Under the pieces are notes generated by a model that saw nothing but the letters and a program-made list of their open reading frames with translations, was not told where the DNA came from and searched no databases. A stretch of 6,213 nucleotides of DNA, from assembly GCA_023431215.1 (NCBI GenBank), contig JAEYXR010000125.1, positions 1-6,213 on the forward strand, given 5' to 3'. This document shows, in pieces, positions 3,234 through 6,213 of the stretch (the first letter of the stretch is position 1; every line of letters begins with the position of its first letter). The position numbers and the translations under genes were made by a program. This stretch comes from Bacillota bacterium (lineage in GTDB: Bacteria > Bacillota > Clostridia > Oscillospirales > Ruminococcaceae).

Positions 3234-6213
3234 CTATGATTTGTACATGTTAAAATATGCCTCAACTGCATAGTTATAGCCATCTTGAAAAGTGAGCTTA
3301 TTCACAAAGAGACTTTCTCCTCCTTCAAAAAGCTTTTCCCATTTGATAGGCACCCATTCATCCCAGTCATATTCACCAGAGAGACCTTCTTTGAACTTTC
3401 CACCTGCATCAATACGACCGGTTACATCACTGACATTGGCAAGGTGTTTGCCTATCTCCGTGCATTTTGCCTCCGCCAGTTTGAGTACGGTTTTAAAATC
3501 ATCTCCGTTGAGTGAGTATGCCGTTACACTGCCTACAGCGGTTGTAACGCCAACCAACATACCTGCGCCGACTTCTCCATAATTACCGTTGCCGGGAAAA
3601 CATCCAATGAGATACTCACCCATACCAGCACGTTCACCTGTATCAAAAACCGATACTACATCGTAAGTGGCAAGGTCTATTTCCAGCCAAGCCCAACGAG
3701 ACTTTCCGTCTATAATAGAGGGGTTGTTGGGAATGAGGTAAAGCATATGTGGTGGAGTACCATCGACATCTCCACGCATGCGCTCCCAGAGAAGAGCGGG
3801 GTAGTTATCCTTACCAAGGGTGGATATGGCAGTTTCAACGGATTCGCTGCTTTCAATTTCCACTTCGTTAATGACAGTACCATTGGGAAGATTGTTCCAG
3901 ACCTGTGTATAGCCGAAACCAACGCCGCCCGGGAGTGCCACGGCTTCCATGTCGCTGGCATAGTAACCGTATAAAAGATTGTATGCCTGTTTTACGGAGT
4001 CATCGCCACTGTGGAGTTGGTTGCGATGATTTACAAGATCCACACTGGTTTCAGCAATTTTTCCATCCGATTTGGTGGTTGACAGCAGAGCAATTGCCTG
4101 GTCAGAACGTCCCGCAATAATATTTAGGGTACTGGCGTAGGTGCGGCTTGCTTCGCTAAGACCCATAACCAGCCGGCTGATGGTAGCATGACCCAGCCAG
4201 CGGCAAACTGAATAATTGGCAGGATTGGTTGCTGCCGCTGCTTCGGTTTTTGCCATAGAATCAATAGAGCCGGCAGAATCAGGGGTAAGCTCCGGCACAC
4301 CCCACGCTAAAGTATGAAAAATTTCGTTGATTTTTTGTCCGGGGTTTAGCATGGTAGTATGCACCGAGGTTGTTTGCCCATCGTTGAGCTTAATATTAAG
4401 ACGCTTAAACTCATAGTAGGAGCTGTCTACCCAAGTATTTGGATCATAAATCAGTCCTTGCCGTGTATCCAGCACCGGCAGCAGCAGCGAGCTGCCGTCG
4501 GATTTTGGTTTAGCCAGGTAGCTGATGTCAATGGCATCCAGGCTCATGTCCGGCAATGAGACCTCCCGATCAAGGAGGGGAATTGTTTCGTAGTAACCGC
4601 TCTCGTACTCGTCACCCTCCATGGCTGCACCCAGTGACCCCCAAAGGTCACTGTTGGCTTGCATCAAACTACCGGCATTTCCAATAACTTTGCCGTACAA
4701 TTCTATGGTAATTCTACCCAACATTGGTACAATTTCCACGGTGGTGTCGCTGGTTGCCAAATATCCAAGCCCCGAAAGCTCTGAAAGATCAGCATTGAAG
4801 ATTGGTACAAAGAGTTTTTGAGTGCCGGAGGCATCAGTATAAGAGATACCGATTATCTTTTCCGGAACGCTTTCCAACCCGGAAATCTTTTGTAGATTCT
4901 GAATACCTGTTTCTGTCATAGTGACCATTCGATACTCCGGTTTGTAGCCCAGACGTGCCAACAGCGTTTTAGAAAGGACAGCAAGGTCGTGCTGGCCACC
5001 CCATCCTTGGGTGATGACTGCTTGTGGCGCATACCGGTACTGTGCGTAATCGATACTTTCTATATCCGAGGGAATCCATTTTTGCCTGCGCATCAGGGCA
5101 AGAAAGTCGGTATCAGACCTTACGGCATTTAACTGCTGTTCGCCATATAGGGTGAGGGACGGCGATGGTACCTGCTTACCCAGCACCTCTTCATCCGAAA
5201 GTCCAACAGGAGCCAACCCACTTGGTTCCGGTCGGGTGGCATTATATGCTGCAATTGCGCCGCTTACCGCTTCTTCCAGTGCTTTTTCAAAAGTATCATC
5301 AACGGCAATGTCCGGTTTTGGTGTAAGCAGCGGAATATGGGCATAGGGAACTGCACTTACAGAAATTTTAAGATCGGGGAACATGCTGCTGGTAAGTGAC
5401 CATTCTGTGGGGTCCCCCTCACTCAAGGTGAAAATAAGAATACCTCGGCGGGATTGACCGTCAAAAGCGCCCCAAGTGCCACTTTCTTGCAGTGCGCCGA
5501 AAATAAGTTTGTTTGTTTCAAAAGCATCCACCGTTGCAATATTGCTGTCACCACCTGAAAAGTTAGCCAGCCCACTGCGACCGCCTACAGCCAGTGCGGA
5601 CGCTTCACTTTTATCCTGTTCGCCGCGCTCCAGCTGAAGAATACTTTCGATGCCGCCGGTGCCATCACCATCCTTTTTGTCATGGAGGGTAAAGGCAAGC
5701 ACTACCTTACTGCTACCCTCTCTTGCAATAGCCAGGGAGTTGATTGTAAAATCAAAGTATTGGTGAGAATAGGTTTTGCCGTCACTGTGTGTTTCATATG
5801 GCTGGCCGCTTACAACCTTCCATTCTGCGGAGCCGGTAGCTAGATCTGCGTAAATATCTGCCTGGTTTTTTAGCAGCTCATTGGGCAGTACAAAGGGCAT
5901 GCGGACTTTGCTGCATGAGCCGGGTGCAAGCATGGTACTGCCCACAAAGCCCAGTGGCAGACTGCGGACGATGTTGCTCATGGATATCATGAGTTCTCCC
6001 TGGTTTGTTTTTAATCGGTAGAAAAAACGTTGGATTGGGTCAATGTCCAAGAGTGCCTGAACACGACTGTCAAAGTTGGCCTCCAATACACGAAAGCTTG
6101 CATTCTGCCGGGCCTCTTGCGGGTAGTATTCCGGGTCATTCTGCTCCAGTACAACTTCCTTCAGCTGGGTTAGGTCGGTTTTTCCCGTAAGTGACAGGGC
6201 AAACGCCTTGCTC
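3234..6213 (-). CDS. Large protein with a degenerate transglutaminase-like core, partial (5' end outside window)
   Basis: At least 992 codons are present, ending at TAG 3234-3236. The frame is open to the right edge, so the true start and any signal peptide lie outside. Residue numbers here count from a TTG at 6084-6086, which is probably internal. Residues 40-250 look beta-rich (EWKVVSGQPYETHSDG, KVVLAFTLHDKK). Residues 320-400 include GWGGQHDLAVLSKTLLARLG followed by YKPEYRMVTM. This resembles the helix-strand core of transglutaminase-like domains (G-x-x-x-D-x-x-x-LL-x-x-LL-x-x-xG-x-x-x-x-x-R), but with no cysteine at the nucleophile site. Residues 680-715 (DLVNHRNQLHSGDDSV, SDMEAV) and 798-827 (WAWLEIDLATYDVV, GMGEYLIG) fit the C-terminal part of the large Cys-less transglutaminase-like proteins I recall. 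An Ala/Gly-rich stretch follows (835-855). Gene context gives no clue. The assignment is tentative, and the protein may belong to an uncharacterised family. Confidence 0.6.
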   Translation of the reverse strand, partial: SKAFALSLTGKTDLTQLKEVVLEQNDPEYYPQEARQNASFRVLEANFDSRVQALLDIDPIQRFFYRLKTNQGELMISMSNIVRSLPLGFVGSTMLAPGSCSKVRMPFVLPNELLKNQADIYADLATGSAEWKVVSGQPYETHSDGKTYSHQYFDFTINSLAIAREGSSKVVLAFTLHDKKDGDGTGGIESILQLERGEQDKSEASALAVGGRSGLANFSGGDSNIATVDAFETNKLIFGALQESGTWGAFDGQSRRGILIFTLSEGDPTEWSLTSSMFPDLKISVSAVPYAHIPLLTPKPDIAVDDTFEKALEEAVSGAIAAYNATRPEPSGLAPVGLSDEEVLGKQVPSPSLTLYGEQQLNAVRSDTDFLALMRRQKWIPSDIESIDYAQYRYAPQAVITQGWGGQHDLAVLSKTLLARLGYKPEYRMVTMTETGIQNLQKISGLESVPEKIIGISYTDASGTQKLFVPIFNADLSELSGLGYLATSDTTVEIVPMLGRITIELYGKVIGNAGSLMQANSDLWGSLGAAMEGDEYESGYYETIPLLDREVSLPDMSLDAIDISYLAKPKSDGSSLLLPVLDTRQGLIYDPNTWVDSSYYEFKRLNIKLNDGQTTSVHTTMLNPGQKINEIFHTLAWGVPELTPDSAGSIDSMAKTEAAAATNPANYSVCRWLGHATISRLVMGLSEASRTYASTLNIIAGRSDQAIALLSTTKSDGKIAETSVDLVNHRNQLHSGDDSVKQAYNLLYGYYASDMEAVALPGGVGFGYTQVWNNLPNGTVINEVEIESSESVETAISTLGKDNYPALLWERMRGDVDGTPPHMLYLIPNNPSIIDGKSRWAWLEIDLATYDVVSVFDTGERAGMGEYLIGCFPGNGNYGEVGAGMLVGVTTAVGSVTAYSLNGDDFKTVLKLAEAKCTEIGKHLANVSDVTGRIDAGGKFKEGLSGEYDWDEWVPIKWEKLFEGGESLFVNKLTFQDGYNYAVEAYFNMYKS

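Noticed and set aside
6084..6086. TTG as the true start of the large protein
   Set aside because: The frame remains open for 42 more codons to the window edge with protein-like sequence (SKAFALSLTGKTDLTQLKEV), and no SD precedes this TTG.
1..6213. CRISPR array, tRNA/rRNA gene or intact insertion sequence
   Set aside because: I saw no spaced direct repeats, no cloverleaf or rRNA motifs, and no transposase-like protein on either strand.

Overview
The window looks like chromosomal DNA of an anaerobic Firmicute, most likely a Clostridia member. The signs are strong AGGAGG-type ribosome binding sites, TTG start codons, AT-rich sigma-A-like promoters, a small Fe-S ferredoxin, a DUF2680-type protein remnant, and an arsenic gene set of clostridial type. 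I cannot name the genus.

Region 1 (1-809) is a patchwork of damaged genes. A 2[4Fe-4S]-like ferredoxin lies on the minus strand (23-208) and has lost its normal start codon. It abuts a slice of about 150 bp from a sensor histidine kinase on the plus strand (209-360: last transmembrane helix plus the first HAMP residues). That slice abuts a plus-strand DUF2680-like secreted protein (360-809) that has no signal peptide and carries an in-frame TGA. This looks like scars of deletion or illegitimate recombination.

Region 2 (820-3123) is a compact arsenic detoxification locus on the minus strand. In order of transcription it holds arsR (TTG start at 3057), a hairpin, a second promoter/operator, an ArsP_1/DUF318 permease (probable TTG start at 2664), a CXXC thioredoxin-like protein (1632-1285) and a thioredoxin-coupled arsenate reductase, arsC (1279-869). 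A 26-bp perfect inverted repeat closes the locus and also separates it from the convergent DUF2680 remnant. Both arsR and the permease unit have recognisable promoters with inverted repeats of the ATCAA-n-TTGAT type at or next to the -10 box, so ArsR probably controls both. The expected logic is that ArsC reduces arsenate, the thioredoxin-like protein supplies electrons or carries As(III), the permease exports the arsenical, and ArsR releases DNA when As(III) binds. No ArsB or Acr3 pump is present in the window.

Region 3 (3124-6213) holds a 32-bp perfect palindrome, probably a terminator, and then a very large minus-strand gene. Its last 992 codons are visible and its 5' end lies beyond the window. 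It appears to be a large, mostly beta-rich protein with a degenerate, Cys-less transglutaminase-like core. Its function is unknown.
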